Of a stretch of 41,534 bases of DNA, positions 22,012 through 30,897 are shown piece after piece. The stretch is taken from NCBI GenBank assembly GCA_030149325.1, contig JASBRS010000017.1, forward strand, positions 1-41,534. Reading direction: 5' to 3'. The translations under genes and the position numbers were made by a program. The notes under the pieces are model-generated. The model saw only the letters and a program-made list of their open reading frames with translations. It made no database searches and was not told the DNA's origin. Origin of the DNA: Deinococci bacterium (GTDB lineage: Bacteria > Deinococcota > Deinococci > Deinococcales > Trueperaceae). The stretch's first letter is position 1. The number at the start of each line of letters is the position of its first letter.

Positions 22012-23595
22012 TCAGATTCGCAGCTCGTGATCGCCCTCGGCGCCGATCGACAGGAAGGCGTCGAGGGTGGGACGTACCCCGAACTTGAGGAAGGCGCTGT
22101 AGGGGCTGAGCACCCGCTCCGCCGGCTCGCCGCCGGGCAGCAACTGCCTGCGCAGGCGCTCGAACTGCGAGCGCGTGATGCCGTCCTCCCGTGCCAGCGC
22201 CTCCGCCGTCTTCCCGCGCAGGCGTCTGAGCGTCGTCTCGAGGTACCCGCGCCCCCGCAGCACGGCGCCCTGCAGCGTGGGATCGATGCCCTCGACCTCG
22301 TCGAGGAGCTCGCGCATCATCCCGTCGAGGCGCTCGCTGGCCGCACGGAAGCGCTCGCCGTGGCCGCTACGGTCGAGCAGCACACGCTGGAGGCACCCCT
22401 CGGGATCGGCCTGGAAGGCGCCCACCGAGAGCCCGTACTTGTCGAGCATGCGGGCGGCCGGCGGCTCCACCAAGGTGGCGGTCGCGCGCGGCCACACCAG
22501 CGGCATGGGCACGCCGTGCAGGGCGTAGACCCCCCGCAACTGTGCGAAGTAGCGCAGCTCGCCCGGACCGAGGACCACCGCCGCGGTCGGCAGCACCGCG
22601 TCCTGCACCACCGGGCGGAGCCCCGCCGCGGGGGTGATGGCGGCCGGGTCGGCGTCCAGCCGCCGGCGCAGCTCGTCGACGGCGACGACGCGGCCCTCCA
22701 CCCGGAAGTTGCGGCCCTCGTGGCGCAGCAGCACCCGCCGCGGCGTGGCGCCACCGTCGACCTCGAGGAACAGGTTGGTGGCATCGGCACCGCGCCCGAG
22801 CTGCGGATCGAAGCCCAGGTGGCGGAGGCGCCGGGCGGCCCCGTTGACCTCGGCCACGCTGGCCTCGGGGCGCTCGAGCTCCTGCTCGATCAGCGGCCGC
22901 AGCAGGCGTGCGGCGTCGTCCTGCATGGGATCGAACTGCGTGAGCCCGTGCTCCCCCAGCAGCCGGTACAGCTGCGCAGCGAACCAGTCGGCGTAGCTCG
23001 TGGCCGGCCCGGCCGCGCTCGTCACCAGCTCCAGCGCCTCGTCGAGGTTGGGCGGCGCCGGCTCCTGGCGCCGCAACCCGGCCTCCACCGCAGCCACCAT
23101 CTCGCGGCGCAGGGCGATGCGCCCGGCCGGCGTCTCCGGCGGCAGCTCGAGCTCCAGCCGCTGGAGCCGCTCGGCGCCGTCGAGCAGGAAGGCATGGTCG
23201 ATCTCGGCGGTGTCGTGATCCTGGCTGGCCAGCCAGAACACCGGCACCACCGGCCGCTCCGGCCGGTCGAGCCGCTCCGCCAGGCGCACCGCCGCCACCG
23301 CCTTCGACAGCGTGTACGCCGGGCCCAGCAACAGCCCCGTCTGCTGTCCTGCGACCACCACCCGCGAGGCCGGGTCCTCCAGCCTCTCGAGGTTGCGGAA
23401 CACCTTCTCGGGCGCGCCCAGCCGGCGCGCGTGCGCGCGCATGGCATCGGCGAGGGCCGCCCGGTCCGCGGGCCGGGGAACTCGCAGCGCCGTCTCCACG
23501 TCGCCGGGCGCCAGGTCGAAGAACTCCTTCAGCTCCCCGGCGCGGTAGTGGTCGAGGAAGCTCGCTCGGGACGGCGTTGCATCATCGCGGGACAC
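22012..23595 (-). CDS. bshC: Putative cysteine ligase of bacillithiol synthesis
   Basis: 527 residues, the usual BshC size. It is thought to add cysteine to glucosaminyl-malate in the last step of bacillithiol synthesis. Family marks are VVAGQQTGLLLGPAYTLSKA (about residue 75), VPVFWLASQDHDTAEIDH, VLGPGELRYFAQLRGVY, and PMPLVWPRATATLVEP. The C-terminal part is a coiled-coil helix pair (about 400-490). The GTG start at 23595 follows TAAGCT by 5 bases without a ribosome binding site. bshA and bshB are not in the window. A role in thiol-based redox protection fits a Deinococcota-type cell. Confidence 0.92.
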   Translation of the reverse strand: MSRDDATPSRASFLDHYRAGELKEFFDLAPGDVETALRVPRPADRAALADAMRAHARRLGAPEKVFRNLERLEDPASRVVVAGQQTGLLLGPAYTLSKAVAAVRLAERLDRPERPVVPVFWLASQDHDTAEIDHAFLLDGAERLQRLELELPPETPAGRIALRREMVAAVEAGLRRQEPAPPNLDEALELVTSAAGPATSYADWFAAQLYRLLGEHGLTQFDPMQDDAARLLRPLIEQELERPEASVAEVNGAARRLRHLGFDPQLGRGADATNLFLEVDGGATPRRVLLRHEGRNFRVEGRVVAVDELRRRLDADPAAITPAAGLRPVVQDAVLPTAAVVLGPGELRYFAQLRGVYALHGVPMPLVWPRATATLVEPPAARMLDKYGLSVGAFQADPEGCLQRVLLDRSGHGERFRAASERLDGMMRELLDEVEGIDPTLQGAVLRGRGYLETTLRRLRGKTAEALAREDGITRSQFERLRRQLLPGGEPAERVLSPYSAFLKFGVRPTLDAFLSIGAEGDHELRI

Positions 23596-23600
23596 GCGCC

Positions 23601-23606
23601 AGCTTA
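23601..23606 (-). promoter_or_regulatory. -10 box (TAAGCT) of bshC
   Basis: TAAGCT on the minus strand ends 5 bases before the bshC GTG, which makes a leaderless mRNA likely. The -35 is not recognisable. Confidence 0.35.
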
Positions 23607-23676
23607 CACGCCGCGGAGCGGCGCGCGACGTCGTCCGCAACGCAGGCCGCGGCCCGCCGGCCGGGTAGGGGCGTGG

Positions 23677-23682
23677 TAGAAT
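23677..23682 (+). promoter_or_regulatory. -10 box (TAGAAT) of comB-like gene
   Basis: TAGAAT ends 7 bases before GTG 23690. It supports that start over the later in-frame ATG at 23738, which has no ribosome binding site either. Confidence 0.5.
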
Positions 23683-23689
23683 CCGTTGC

Positions 23690-24481
23690 GTGCGGCACGG
23701 CGTCCCCTGCGGTCGCCGGCTCCCGTCCCCCCACGCCATGCGCATCCACACCGACCTCACCCCCACCGGCCCGTACCACGGCGTCGTGGTCCTCATCGAT
23801 ACCCTGCGGAGCTGCACGGTCGCGCCGCTGTTGTTCGAGCGCGGGCTGAGCGAGCTGGCGCTCACCCCCAGCCTGCGCAGCGCCCGCGCGGCGGCCGACG
23901 AGGGCTGGCTGCTGCTGGGCGAACGCCAGGGCGTCCCGCCCGAGGGATTCAACTACGGCAACTCCCCGGCCGAGCTGGCGGGGCTGGACCTGACCGGCCG
24001 ACGCGCCGTGATGGTGTCGGAGAACGCGCCACGCTACCTCGAGCGGGTCGAGGGGGCCGACCGCGTGCTGCTGGGCTCGCTCTACAACGCCGGCGCGGTG
24101 GCGCGCACCGTCGCCGCGACCGCCGACGCCGACCCCGACGCCCAGGTGACGCTGGTCTGCTCGGGCTTCGAGGGCGAACCCGACCTCGACGACACCCTCA
24201 CGGCAGGCGTGCTGGCCGCCGCCCTGACCGAGCTGCGTCGGAGCCGGCCCAGCGGGGCCACGCGCTTCGCGCTCAGCCTGCTGCGGGCCTTCCCCGACCC
24301 GCTCGAGGCGCTATGGCAGTCGGTGGCCGGTCACTACCTGCGGCGGCTCGAGCTCGAGCGCGACCTCGCCTTCTGCGCCCAGGTGTCGGCCAGCCAGGTG
24401 GTACCGCAATTGGTGGAACGGATGCCGGGCGCGGGCAGTGCCCCGCTCTACCGCTTCGAAGCGCTGGGGGCGCCCACATGA
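23690..24481 (+). CDS. 2-phosphosulfolactate phosphatase family protein (ComB-like)
   Basis: 263 residues from GTG 23690, or 247 from ATG 23738. The ATG start MRIHTDLTP looks more like the family N-terminus, but only the GTG has a promoter in leaderless position. Family marks are VVVLIDTLRSCTV with T/S-rich metal-binding positions, LLGERQGVPPEGFNYGNSP, and VLLGSLYNAGAVART, with VTLVCSGFEG later. In methanogens ComB makes sulfolactate for coenzyme M; in bacteria without that pathway the substrate is unknown, so the name gives only the fold. The stop overlaps the next gene (ATGA). Confidence 0.85.
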   Translation: MRHGVPCGRRLPSPHAMRIHTDLTPTGPYHGVVVLIDTLRSCTVAPLLFERGLSELALTPSLRSARAAADEGWLLLGERQGVPPEGFNYGNSPAELAGLDLTGRRAVMVSENAPRYLERVEGADRVLLGSLYNAGAVARTVAATADADPDAQVTLVCSGFEGEPDLDDTLTAGVLAAALTELRRSRPSGATRFALSLLRAFPDPLEALWQSVAGHYLRRLELERDLAFCAQVSASQVVPQLVERMPGAGSAPLYRFEALGAPT

Positions 24482-25230
24482 CGGCGCCGACCCCGGAACG
24501 GCGCTGGCTGCTGGGCCTGCCCATCGACGCCATCGCCCTCGACGACGCCGCGAGCTGGGTGCTCGACGCCGCGAACCGCGACGGACCGACGTTGGTGGTG
24601 ACCCTCAACCCCGAGATCGCGGTCGGCTCGCGCGACGATCCGGCCCTGGAGCGCGCTCTGCGCAGCGCCGACCTGAGCGTGGCGGACGGCGTGGGCATCG
24701 CCTGGGCCGCGCGCCGCGCGGGCCGCGCGCTGCCTGGCCGGGTTCCCGGCGTGGATCTGGTCGCCACCGTGCTGGAGCGGGGTGGACCCGGACTGCGGGT
24801 GTTCCTGCTGGGCGGGCGGCCGGGCGTGGCCGATCGCGCCGCCGCCGAGATCGTCCGGCGCTACGGCTGTACCGTGGTCGGCGCCCGGCACGGCTACTTC
24901 CGGCGTCCCGACGAGGTCCCGGCGGTGTGCCAGGAGGTGGCCGCGAGCCGCTGCCAGCTGCTGCTGGCGGGCCTGGGCCAGGGTCAGGAGCGCTTCCTGA
25001 GGGAGAACGACGGGGCCCTGGGGGCGAACGTCATGATCGGCGTCGGCGGCACGCTCGACGTGCTCGCGGGCGAGGTCCGGCGCATGCCTGCCTGGAGCAG
25101 TCGCCTCGGCGTCGAGTGGCTGCTGCGCGTGGCGCTCGACCCCAAACGCTGGCGCCGCATCCCGCGTCTGCTGCGGTTCGCGTGGCTGGTGCTCACTTGG
25201 CGCGGGGGTCCGCCCGAGCGCCACCCCTGA
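24478..25230 (+). CDS. WecG/TagA/CpsF-family glycosyltransferase
   Basis: 250 residues, GT26 fold. It transfers an N-acetyl-aminosugar (commonly ManNAc or ManNAcA) to a lipid-linked sugar in surface polymer synthesis. Marks are VVTLNPEIAVGSRDD, the ADGVGIAWAARRAG segment with the catalytic Asp, LFLLGG-type VFLLGGRPGVA, and the GVGGTLDVLAGEVRRMPAW signature, ending with a membrane-associating basic helix (DPKRWRRIPRLLRF). It overlaps the ComB-like gene by ATGA. No other surface polysaccharide gene is adjacent. Convergent with purF. Confidence 0.92.
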   Translation: MTAPTPERRWLLGLPIDAIALDDAASWVLDAANRDGPTLVVTLNPEIAVGSRDDPALERALRSADLSVADGVGIAWAARRAGRALPGRVPGVDLVATVLERGGPGLRVFLLGGRPGVADRAAAEIVRRYGCTVVGARHGYFRRPDEVPAVCQEVAASRCQLLLAGLGQGQERFLRENDGALGANVMIGVGGTLDVLAGEVRRMPAWSSRLGVEWLLRVALDPKRWRRIPRLLRFAWLVLTWRGGPPERHP

Positions 25231-25232
25231 GC

Positions 25233-25265
25233 GGCGGCCCCTGGCTTACGCTTCGGAGCGCCGCC
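25233..25265. terminator. Possible bidirectional terminator between convergent genes
   Basis: GGCGGC (25233-25238) pairs with GCCGCC (25260-25265), with a smaller CGCT/AGCG hairpin inside. It sits in the 38-base gap between the wecG-like stop and the purF stop. No U-run. Confidence 0.35.
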
Positions 25266-25268
25266 TGT

Positions 25269-26729
25269 TCAGGCGTGGGCCTCGGCCACCGCTCTGCCGT
25301 CCTCCTCGAGGCCGTCCTTCTCCGCCTCCTCGCCGGGGTGCCCGGCCGGGTAGCGGCCGTCGAAGCACGCCAGGCAGGTACGGTTCAGGCCGATGGCGTG
25401 CGCCAGTCCGGGCTCCGAGAGGAAGTGCAGGGTGTCGGCGCCGATGCGTTGACGGATCTCCTCGATCGTCATGGTGGCGGCCGCGAGCTCCTTGCGGGCC
25501 GCGGTATCGATGCCGTAGTAGCAGGGGAATCGGATGGGCGGGCTCGACACCCGGAAGTGCACCTCGGTCGCCCCGTAGTCGCGCAGCAACTGCACGATGC
25601 GCCCCGAGGTGGTGCCGCGCACGATCGAATCGTCGACGAGCACCACGCGCTTGCCGCGCACCGCCGGGGTGGGCGCGAGCTTGAGCTTGACCTTCTGGTC
25701 GCGCAGGCGCTGGTTGGGGTGGATGAAGGTGCGCCCGGCGTACGGCGACTTGTACAGGCCCATGTCGAAGGGGATGCCGGAGGCCCGGGCGTAGCCGATG
25801 GCGGCCGCCAGCCCCGACTCGGGGACGCCCACCACCACGTCGGCGGGCACCGGCGACTCGGCGGCCAGCACCTCCCCCATGCGTAGACGGGCGGCGTGCA
25901 CCTCGACGCCGTCGAGCACCGAGTCCCCGCGGGCGAAGTAGATCCACTCGAAGGCGCACGGCGTCGGCTCGGGGGTCAGCACCTGGAAGCTGTGGAGGCC
26001 GTCGTCGTCGGCCATCACCAGCTCGCCCGGGCGGACGTCGCGCAGGAAGGTGGCGCCCATCACGTGCAGGGCCGAGGGCTCGGAGGCGAACACGTAGCCC
26101 CCCTCGACGTGGCCGATCACCAGCGGGCGGACGCCGTTGCGGTCGCGCAGACCCAGGATGCGGTGGCGGTCCATCAACACCACCGCGAAGCCGCCCTCCA
26201 GCTCGCCCATCACCTGGGCGGTGGCGTCGCGCAGGTCGAGGTGGCTGTAGCGGGCGATGAGGTTGATCATCACCTCGCTGTCGTTGGTCGTCTGGAACAC
26301 CGCGCCCTCGTCGAGCATGCGCGCGCGCATGCTCTTGGCATTGGTGAAGTTGCCGTTGTGGGCCAGCGCCAGCAGCCCCTTGTTGGAGCGCACGGTGATG
26401 GGCTGGGCATTGAAGCGCAGGCTCGATCCGGTGGTGGAGTAGCGGGTGTGGGCGATACCGGTGCGCGCGCCGTCGAAGCGCAGCCCCTCCAGGCGCGCCT
26501 CGGTGAACACCTCGCTCACCAGCCCCATGTCCTTCTCGATCCGGATCTGGTCGTCGGAGGCGACGCAGATGCCGCACGACTCCTGCCCCCGGTGCTGCAG
26601 CGCGAACAGCCCCAGGTGCAACAGCGACGCCACGTCGGCCTCGCTCGGCAGGTGGAGCGCGACCACGCCGCACTCCTCGTGCAGCTCGTCGTCGTGCCAG
26701 GCCCCCAGCGGCGATCCGTCCATGGCCAT
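25269..26729 (-). CDS. purF: Amidophosphoribosyltransferase
   Basis: 486 residues. It makes 5-phosphoribosylamine from PRPP and glutamine, the first step of purine synthesis. The Ntn nucleophile is C20, exposed after a short propeptide ending LHEE. Glutaminase motifs are HRGQESCGI, HTRYSTTGSS and AHNGNFTNA; the PRPP loop is VVLVDDSIVRGTTS. Cysteines in IRFPCYYGID and NRTCLACFDG match the Bacillus-type [4Fe-4S] enzyme. The start overlaps the purL stop by one base (TGATG); a second ATG two codons later is also possible. It is the last gene of purQLF here. Confidence 0.97.
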   Translation of the reverse strand: MAMDGSPLGAWHDDELHEECGVVALHLPSEADVASLLHLGLFALQHRGQESCGICVASDDQIRIEKDMGLVSEVFTEARLEGLRFDGARTGIAHTRYSTTGSSLRFNAQPITVRSNKGLLALAHNGNFTNAKSMRARMLDEGAVFQTTNDSEVMINLIARYSHLDLRDATAQVMGELEGGFAVVLMDRHRILGLRDRNGVRPLVIGHVEGGYVFASEPSALHVMGATFLRDVRPGELVMADDDGLHSFQVLTPEPTPCAFEWIYFARGDSVLDGVEVHAARLRMGEVLAAESPVPADVVVGVPESGLAAAIGYARASGIPFDMGLYKSPYAGRTFIHPNQRLRDQKVKLKLAPTPAVRGKRVVLVDDSIVRGTTSGRIVQLLRDYGATEVHFRVSSPPIRFPCYYGIDTAARKELAAATMTIEEIRQRIGADTLHFLSEPGLAHAIGLNRTCLACFDGRYPAGHPGEEAEKDGLEEDGRAVAEAHA

Positions 26730-29020
26730 CAGCGTAGCCCTTCCGCCAGCGGCCGCTGGTAGGCGGCGCGGAGGCTCGTCAGGGGCACGGCGAACGCGCT
26801 CCGCGCCGTCCGCACCCGGAGCTCGTTGCCGCCGCTGCGCCCCAATCGGTGGCAGGGCACGCCGGCGGCGGCGCAGCGCGCCTCGGCCTCGGCGACCGCG
26901 TCGTCGCCCGCCAGCGCCACCACGACGCGCGCCGCACCCTCGCCGAAGAGCAGCGCATCATCGGATGCGCCCGCATCGTCGGACGCGCCCGCGTCGCCGG
27001 ATGCGTCCGCACCGTCGGGTGCGCCCCGGTCGTCGGCGCTTGCCTCGTCGGGCAGCGTGGCGTCGAGCCCGCGGTCGCCCAGGATCGCCATCTCCGCCAA
27101 CGCCACCGCCAGCCCGCCCTCGGCGACATCGTGGGCGGTGTCGCACAGACCGTCCTGGATGAGCGAGCGCACCACCCCCTGCACCGCCGCCTCGCGTTCG
27201 AAGTCGAGGGGCGGCGGGGCGCCGAGCTCGAGCCCGTGCAGCCGCGCCAGCATCTCGCTGGCGCCGAGCCCGCCGGCGGCCTCGCCGATCAGCACCAGCA
27301 CGTCGCCATCGCGTTCGAGGGCCATGTCGGCGCGCCGCTCCAGGTCGGGCAGCACGCCCACCATGCCGATGGTGGGCGTCGGGTCGATGGCGTGGTAGCC
27401 GTCACCGGAGCGGTACTGGTTGTAGAGACTCACGTTGCCGCCGGTGACCGGCGTCCCCAGCGCCAGGCAGGCCTCCTTGATGCCCTCCACCGCCTGCTCG
27501 AGCTGGTGGTAGACCTCGGGAAGGTAGGGGTTGCCGAAGTTCAGGTTGTCGGTCACGCCCAACGGCGTGGCGCCCACGCAACTCAGGTTGCGCGCCGCCT
27601 CGGCCACCGCGTGCGCGGCCCCCAGGCGCGGGTCGAGCCGCACGTAGCGGGCGTTGCAGTCGACCGTCGCGGCGACCCCGCGACGGCTGCCCTTGACGCG
27701 CAGCACCGCCGCGTCGCCGCGCCCGGGGAGCACCACGGTGTTCGTCATCACCTGGTGGTCGTACTGTCGGAACACCGCCTCCTTGCTGGCGATGGTGGGG
27801 CTGGCGAGCAGCGTCAGCAGGGCACCGGCCGGGTCGGGGGTGTCGGGCACGTCGATCGGGGTGGCACGGAGGCGAGCGATCGCGGGGTCCTCGACGCCCT
27901 GCCGGGTGTAGGTCGGCGGCTCGTTCAACGCCGCCACGGGCAGGTCCCCGACGAGACGTTTGCCCTCGAACAGCCGCAGGCGCCCGTGGTCGCGGACCAC
28001 GCCGACCTCGTGGGCGTCGAGCTCCCAGCGCTCGAGCACCTCCAGCAGCTCGCGCTCGCGTCCCGGCGTGGCGGTCAGCAGCATGCGCTCCTGCGACTCC
28101 GAGAGCATCACCTCGAGCGGCGTCATCCCCTCCTCGCGGCGGGGCACGCGGTCGAGGTAGAGGTCGACGCCCAGACCGGCGCGATGGGCCATCTCGGCCA
28201 CGCTGCTCGACAGCCCGGCGGCGCCCATGTCCTGGACGCCCGCCACCAGCCCGCCGGCGTAGGCCTCGAGACACGCCTCCAGCAGCAGCTTCTCCATGAA
28301 GGGGTCGCCGACCTGGACGGCCGGCCGGTCGGCGTCGGAGGTCTCGCTCAGGTCGGCCGAGGCGAACACCGCGCCCCCCAGCCCATCGCGCCCCGTCTTC
28401 GAGCCCACGTAGATGAGGGTGTTGCCGACCTCCCCGACGGTGCCGCGCTTCAGGTCCTCGTGGCGAAGGAAGCCCAGCGCCATGACGTTGACGAGCGGGT
28501 TCTCCTGGTAGCAGGGGTCGAAGGCGATCTCGCCGCCGACGGTGGGCACGCCGATGGCGTTGCCGTAGAGCGAGATGCCGTGCACCACGCCGGCCAGCAG
28601 GTAGCGGTTGCGGGCCTCGCTGAGCTCGCCGAAGCGCAGCGAATCGAGCACCGCCACCGGCCGCGCGCCCATGGCGAAGATGTCGCGGAGGATGCCGCCG
28701 ACTCCGGTGGCCGCGCCCTGCACCGGCTCGACGGCGCTCGGGTGGTTGTGGCTCTCCATCTTGAAGGCCACCCCCCAGCCGTCCCCGATGTCCACGACCC
28801 CGGCGTTCTCGCCCGGTCCTTGCAGCACCTGCGGACCTTCGGTCGGTAGCCGCCGGAGCAGCGGCCGCGAGTTCTTGTAGCCGCAGTGCTCGCTCCACAG
28901 CGCGCCGAACACACCGGCCTCGAGGGCGTTGGGATCGCGCCCCAGGTGCTCGACGACGAGGTCGAACTCCTCGGGGCTGAGGCCGAAGGTGGCAGCGCTG
29001 TCACGTAGGCTCACGGGCAT
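26729..29020 (-). CDS. purL: Phosphoribosylformylglycinamidine synthase, PurL subunit
   Basis: 763 residues, the small-type PurL that works with PurQ and PurS. It converts FGAR to FGAM using ATP and ammonia supplied by PurQ. Motifs are [27 protein letters not shown] with [14 protein letters not shown], the [13 protein letters not shown] region, and the second ATP-type half, with [23 protein letters not shown] and [14 protein letters not shown]. Near the C-terminus (residues ~659-688) it carries an acidic repeat, DAGASD units, encoded by a degenerate 18-bp tandem array that is not part of the usual PurL. ATG is preceded by GAGGAG at 6 bases. purS is not in the window. Confidence 0.97.
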   Translation of the reverse strand: MPVSLRDSAATFGLSPEEFDLVVEHLGRDPNALEAGVFGALWSEHCGYKNSRPLLRRLPTEGPQVLQGPGENAGVVDIGDGWGVAFKMESHNHPSAVEPVQGAATGVGGILRDIFAMGARPVAVLDSLRFGELSEARNRYLLAGVVHGISLYGNAIGVPTVGGEIAFDPCYQENPLVNVMALGFLRHEDLKRGTVGEVGNTLIYVGSKTGRDGLGGAVFASADLSETSDADRPAVQVGDPFMEKLLLEACLEAYAGGLVAGVQDMGAAGLSSSVAEMAHRAGLGVDLYLDRVPRREEGMTPLEVMLSESQERMLLTATPGRERELLEVLERWELDAHEVGVVRDHGRLRLFEGKRLVGDLPVAALNEPPTYTRQGVEDPAIARLRATPIDVPDTPDPAGALLTLLASPTIASKEAVFRQYDHQVMTNTVVLPGRGDAAVLRVKGSRRGVAATVDCNARYVRLDPRLGAAHAVAEAARNLSCVGATPLGVTDNLNFGNPYLPEVYHQLEQAVEGIKEACLALGTPVTGGNVSLYNQYRSGDGYHAIDPTPTIGMVGVLPDLERRADMALERDGDVLVLIGEAAGGLGASEMLARLHGLELGAPPPLDFEREAAVQGVVRSLIQDGLCDTAHDVAEGGLAVALAEMAILGDRGLDATLPDEASADDRGAPDGADASGDAGASDDAGASDDALLFGEGAARVVVALAGDDAVAEAEARCAAAGVPCHRLGRSGGNELRVRTARSAFAVPLTSLRAAYQRPLAEGLR
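26956..27045. repeat. 18-bp tandem repeat inside purL
   Basis: Five consecutive degenerate 18-base units starting at 26956, 26974, 26992, 27010 and 27028. The first two differ at two positions; the last is the most divergent. On the coding strand each unit gives six residues of the type GASDDA, so the array is in frame. Confidence 0.85.
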
Positions 29021-29099
29021 CGATCGCTCCTCGAGGTCCGGGTCGGGCTCTCCCCCGTCGGGGCAGCCGTGCTCACGCCGTCCGTCACGATGCCCGATC

Positions 29100-29807
29100 T
29101 CACGAAGCCGGAACCGTCCGGCCGAGGTGATCGAGCACGCCCCGGAGGATCCCGAGGCCGTCGTCGGAGCCGAGCAAGGCCTCGACCGCCCGCTCCGGAT
29201 GCGGCATCATGCCGAGCACGTTGCCGCGCTCGTTGACCACGCCGGCGATGGCGTTGCGGCTGCCGTTGACGTTCGCCTCGGCGAGCTGGCGGCCGGCCGC
29301 GTCGACGTAGCGGAAGACCACCCGGCCGCTGTCCTCGAGCTCGGCCAGGGTCGCGTCGTCGACGTAGAAGCGCCCCTCGTTGTGGGCGATGGGCAGACGC
29401 AGAACCTGGCCCTGACGGTAGTGGCGGGTGAAGGCCAGGTCGCTGCGCTCGACGCGCAGGTGGACGTCCTGACACAGGAAGTGCAGGGAGGGGTTGCGCG
29501 CCAGCTGCCCGGGCAGCATGCGCGCCTCGGTGAGGATCTGCCAGCCGTTGCAGATGCCCAGCACCGGACCGCCGCGGTCCGCGAAGGCGCGCACCGCCTC
29601 CATCACCGGGCTCAACGCGGCCAGCGCACCGCCGCGCAGGTAGTCGCCGTAGCTGAACCCGCCGGGCAGGACCACGGCGTCCACCCGGCCCAAGGCGGGC
29701 TCGCGATGCCACACGAATCGGACGCGCGCGTCGAGGACCGACTCGAACGCGTAGCGCGCGTCATCGTCGCAGTTGCTTCCTGGAAAACGGACGACAGCGA
29801 TGGTCAT
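29100..29807 (-). CDS. purQ: Phosphoribosylformylglycinamidine synthase, PurQ glutaminase subunit
   Basis: 235 residues, class I glutamine amidotransferase. It releases ammonia from glutamine for PurL. The triad is visible: the nucleophile Cys in [10 protein letters not shown] and the His-Glu pair in [24 protein letters not shown] is the standard start, which fixes ATG 29807 within a longer open frame; an AGGA box lies 6 bases upstream. purL follows after 79 bases. The first gene of purQLF in this window. Confidence 0.96.
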   Translation of the reverse strand: MTIAVVRFPGSNCDDDARYAFESVLDARVRFVWHREPALGRVDAVVLPGGFSYGDYLRGGALAALSPVMEAVRAFADRGGPVLGICNGWQILTEARMLPGQLARNPSLHFLCQDVHLRVERSDLAFTRHYRQGQVLRLPIAHNEGRFYVDDATLAELEDSGRVVFRYVDAAGRQLAEANVNGSRNAIAGVVNERGNVLGMMPHPERAVEALLGSDDGLGILRGVLDHLGRTVPAS

Positions 29808-29865
29808 GGTAGTCCTGGGGGGGCACGGCGCCCGTCCCCCGATGCCGGCTGCCGCGCAACGCGCG

Positions 29866-29872
29866 TACTGTA
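29866..29872. promoter_or_regulatory. Mirror -10 boxes between purQ and the YrhK-like gene
   Basis: GTACTGTAC gives TACTGT on the plus strand (29866-29871) and TACAGT on the minus strand (29872-29867). Either could drive one of the divergent genes. No -35 is recognisable, so this is tentative. Confidence 0.3.
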
Positions 29873-29916
29873 CCACCGGCCGGAGCAGGGGGGTGCCCGG
29901 CCCGGGAGGAGGCAGC

Positions 29917-30177
29917 ATGACCGCGCTCAGGAAGCTGGCGACCCTGCCGCACCTCGTACCGCTCCGGCGCATCGCCGAGGACTACCCCTGGATCCACGCC
30001 GGCCTCGGCCTCGCCGGCAACACCACCTTCTTCGTAGGCAGCATCTTCTTCCTGTTCACCGGGCTCCGCGTGGCGGGTACCTGGCTGTTCATCCTCGGCA
30101 GCTTCGGCATGCTCGTCGACACCCTCGGGGAGATCCTGCTTCGGCTCGAGGGCTACGCCGAGGCCGCCGAGCGCTGA
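29917..30177 (+). CDS. Small YrhK-like membrane protein
   Basis: 86 residues. Two hydrophobic helices (~27-47 and ~53-70) carry the GNTTFFVGSIFFLF and TWLFILGSFGMLVD pattern of YrhK-domain proteins, whose function is unknown. The ATG has a very strong GGAGGAGG box 5-6 bases upstream, in contrast with the many leaderless neighbours. It diverges from purQ and is followed by the tRNA-Leu promoter. Confidence 0.8.
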   Translation: MTALRKLATLPHLVPLRRIAEDYPWIHAGLGLAGNTTFFVGSIFFLFTGLRVAGTWLFILGSFGMLVDTLGEILLRLEGYAEAAER

Positions 30178-30198
30178 GCCGTCGCCGCCCGCCGAACC

Positions 30199-30228
30199 TT
30201 GCGCCAACGCGGGCCGTCCCGGTAGGCT
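30199..30228 (+). promoter_or_regulatory. Promoter of tRNA-Leu and secG
   Basis: TTGCGC (30199-30204), an 18-base spacer and TAGGCT (30223-30228). Transcription would begin near 30235, 27 bases before the tRNA. Confidence 0.5.
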
Positions 30229-30261
30229 AGCCTGTGGGCGGCGCCACGCCGCTGCCAACGG

Positions 30262-30346
30262 GCCGAGATGGCGGAATCGGTAGACGCAGTAGACTCAAAA
30301 TCTACCGGGGCAACCCGTGCGGGTTCGAGTCCCGCTCTCGGCACCA
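30262..30346 (+). tRNA. tRNA-Leu (anticodon CAA)
   Basis: An 85-base class II tRNA. The acceptor stem is GCCGAGA/TCTCGGC with an encoded ACCA end. The anticodon stem GTAGA/TCTAC closes a loop CTCAAAA with anticodon CAA, reading UUG. A long variable arm CGGG-GCAA-CCCG and the GGTTCGAGTCC T-loop complete it. secG begins 70 bases later. Confidence 0.97.
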
Positions 30347-30416
30347 TCCACGTCGTGGGAACGGCGGCCGCCGGGGCGACGCGCGTCGCTCGCCCGGGTT
30401 CCGCTTCGGAGGAAGC

Positions 30417-30647
30417 ATGTTCTGGATTGCCTTCATACTGTTCGTGATCGCGTCGGTGCTGGTGACCGTGGTCGTCCTCATGCAGGAGCCCAAGCAATCG
30501 GGGCTGGGCGACGCCCTCGGCGGAGGGGGCGGCGGCGACTTCGGCACCATGGGCGGCACGGCCGGCGGTCTGCACCGCCTGACCATCTGGCTCGGCGTCA
30601 TCTGGGGCGTCCTGGCGCTGTTGCTCCAGGTCATCCCCCGCGCCTAG
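30417..30647 (+). CDS. secG: Preprotein translocase subunit SecG
   Basis: 76 residues with two membrane helices (~2-22 and ~54-73). The loop LMQEPKQSGLGDALGGGGGG is the SecG signature. It is the accessory subunit of the SecYEG channel and speeds protein export. ATG has a GGAGGAAGC leader box. The neighbouring tRNA-Leu upstream is probably in the same transcript. A strong GC hairpin follows. Confidence 0.95.
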   Translation: MFWIAFILFVIASVLVTVVVLMQEPKQSGLGDALGGGGGGDFGTMGGTAGGLHRLTIWLGVIWGVLALLLQVIPRA

Positions 30648-30682
30648 ACCCCGCTCTTCCCGAGAAACAGGACTGCACTGGT

Positions 30683-30719
30683 ACCGCCCGCCCGGACGCC
30701 CGCGCTCCGGGCGGGCGGT
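30683..30719 (+). terminator. Strong GC hairpin after secG
   Basis: Perfect 14-bp arms (30683-30696 and 30706-30719) with a 9-base loop. There is no U-run, but hairpins of this kind end most transcripts in this window. Confidence 0.65.
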
Positions 30720-30781
30720 CGCGCCGGCAGAGACCCGTCCTGCGCGCGTCGTCCTCATGAGAAGCGCGCCCGACACGGCTC

Positions 30782-30810
30782 TTGAACCGGGTCCGTCGAA
30801 AAGGTACGCT
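30782..30810 (+). promoter_or_regulatory. Promoter of the peptide-binding protein gene
   Basis: TTGAAC (30782-30787), a 17-base spacer and TACGCT (30805-30810). It gives a leader of about 80 bases with a hairpin and a strong ribosome binding site. Confidence 0.7.
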
Positions 30811-30842
30811 GGCCGGGTAGTTCAAACGGCCGGTCCGGCTCC

Positions 30843-30860
30843 CAGCGAGGCTTCTCGCTG
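30843..30860 (+). other. Leader hairpin of the binding-protein mRNA
   Basis: CAGCGAG-GCTT-CTCGCTG, a perfect 7-bp stem with a 4-base loop, lies between promoter and start codon. It may stabilise the mRNA 5' end of a highly expressed gene. Confidence 0.4.
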
Positions 30861-30897
30861 AGCGGGCAGTCCGTATCCACTTGGAGGAGGTAGGTCA

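Noticed and set aside
26956-27045. 18-bp repeats as a CRISPR array
   Set aside because: Units are directly adjacent without spacers, degenerate, and in frame inside purL.
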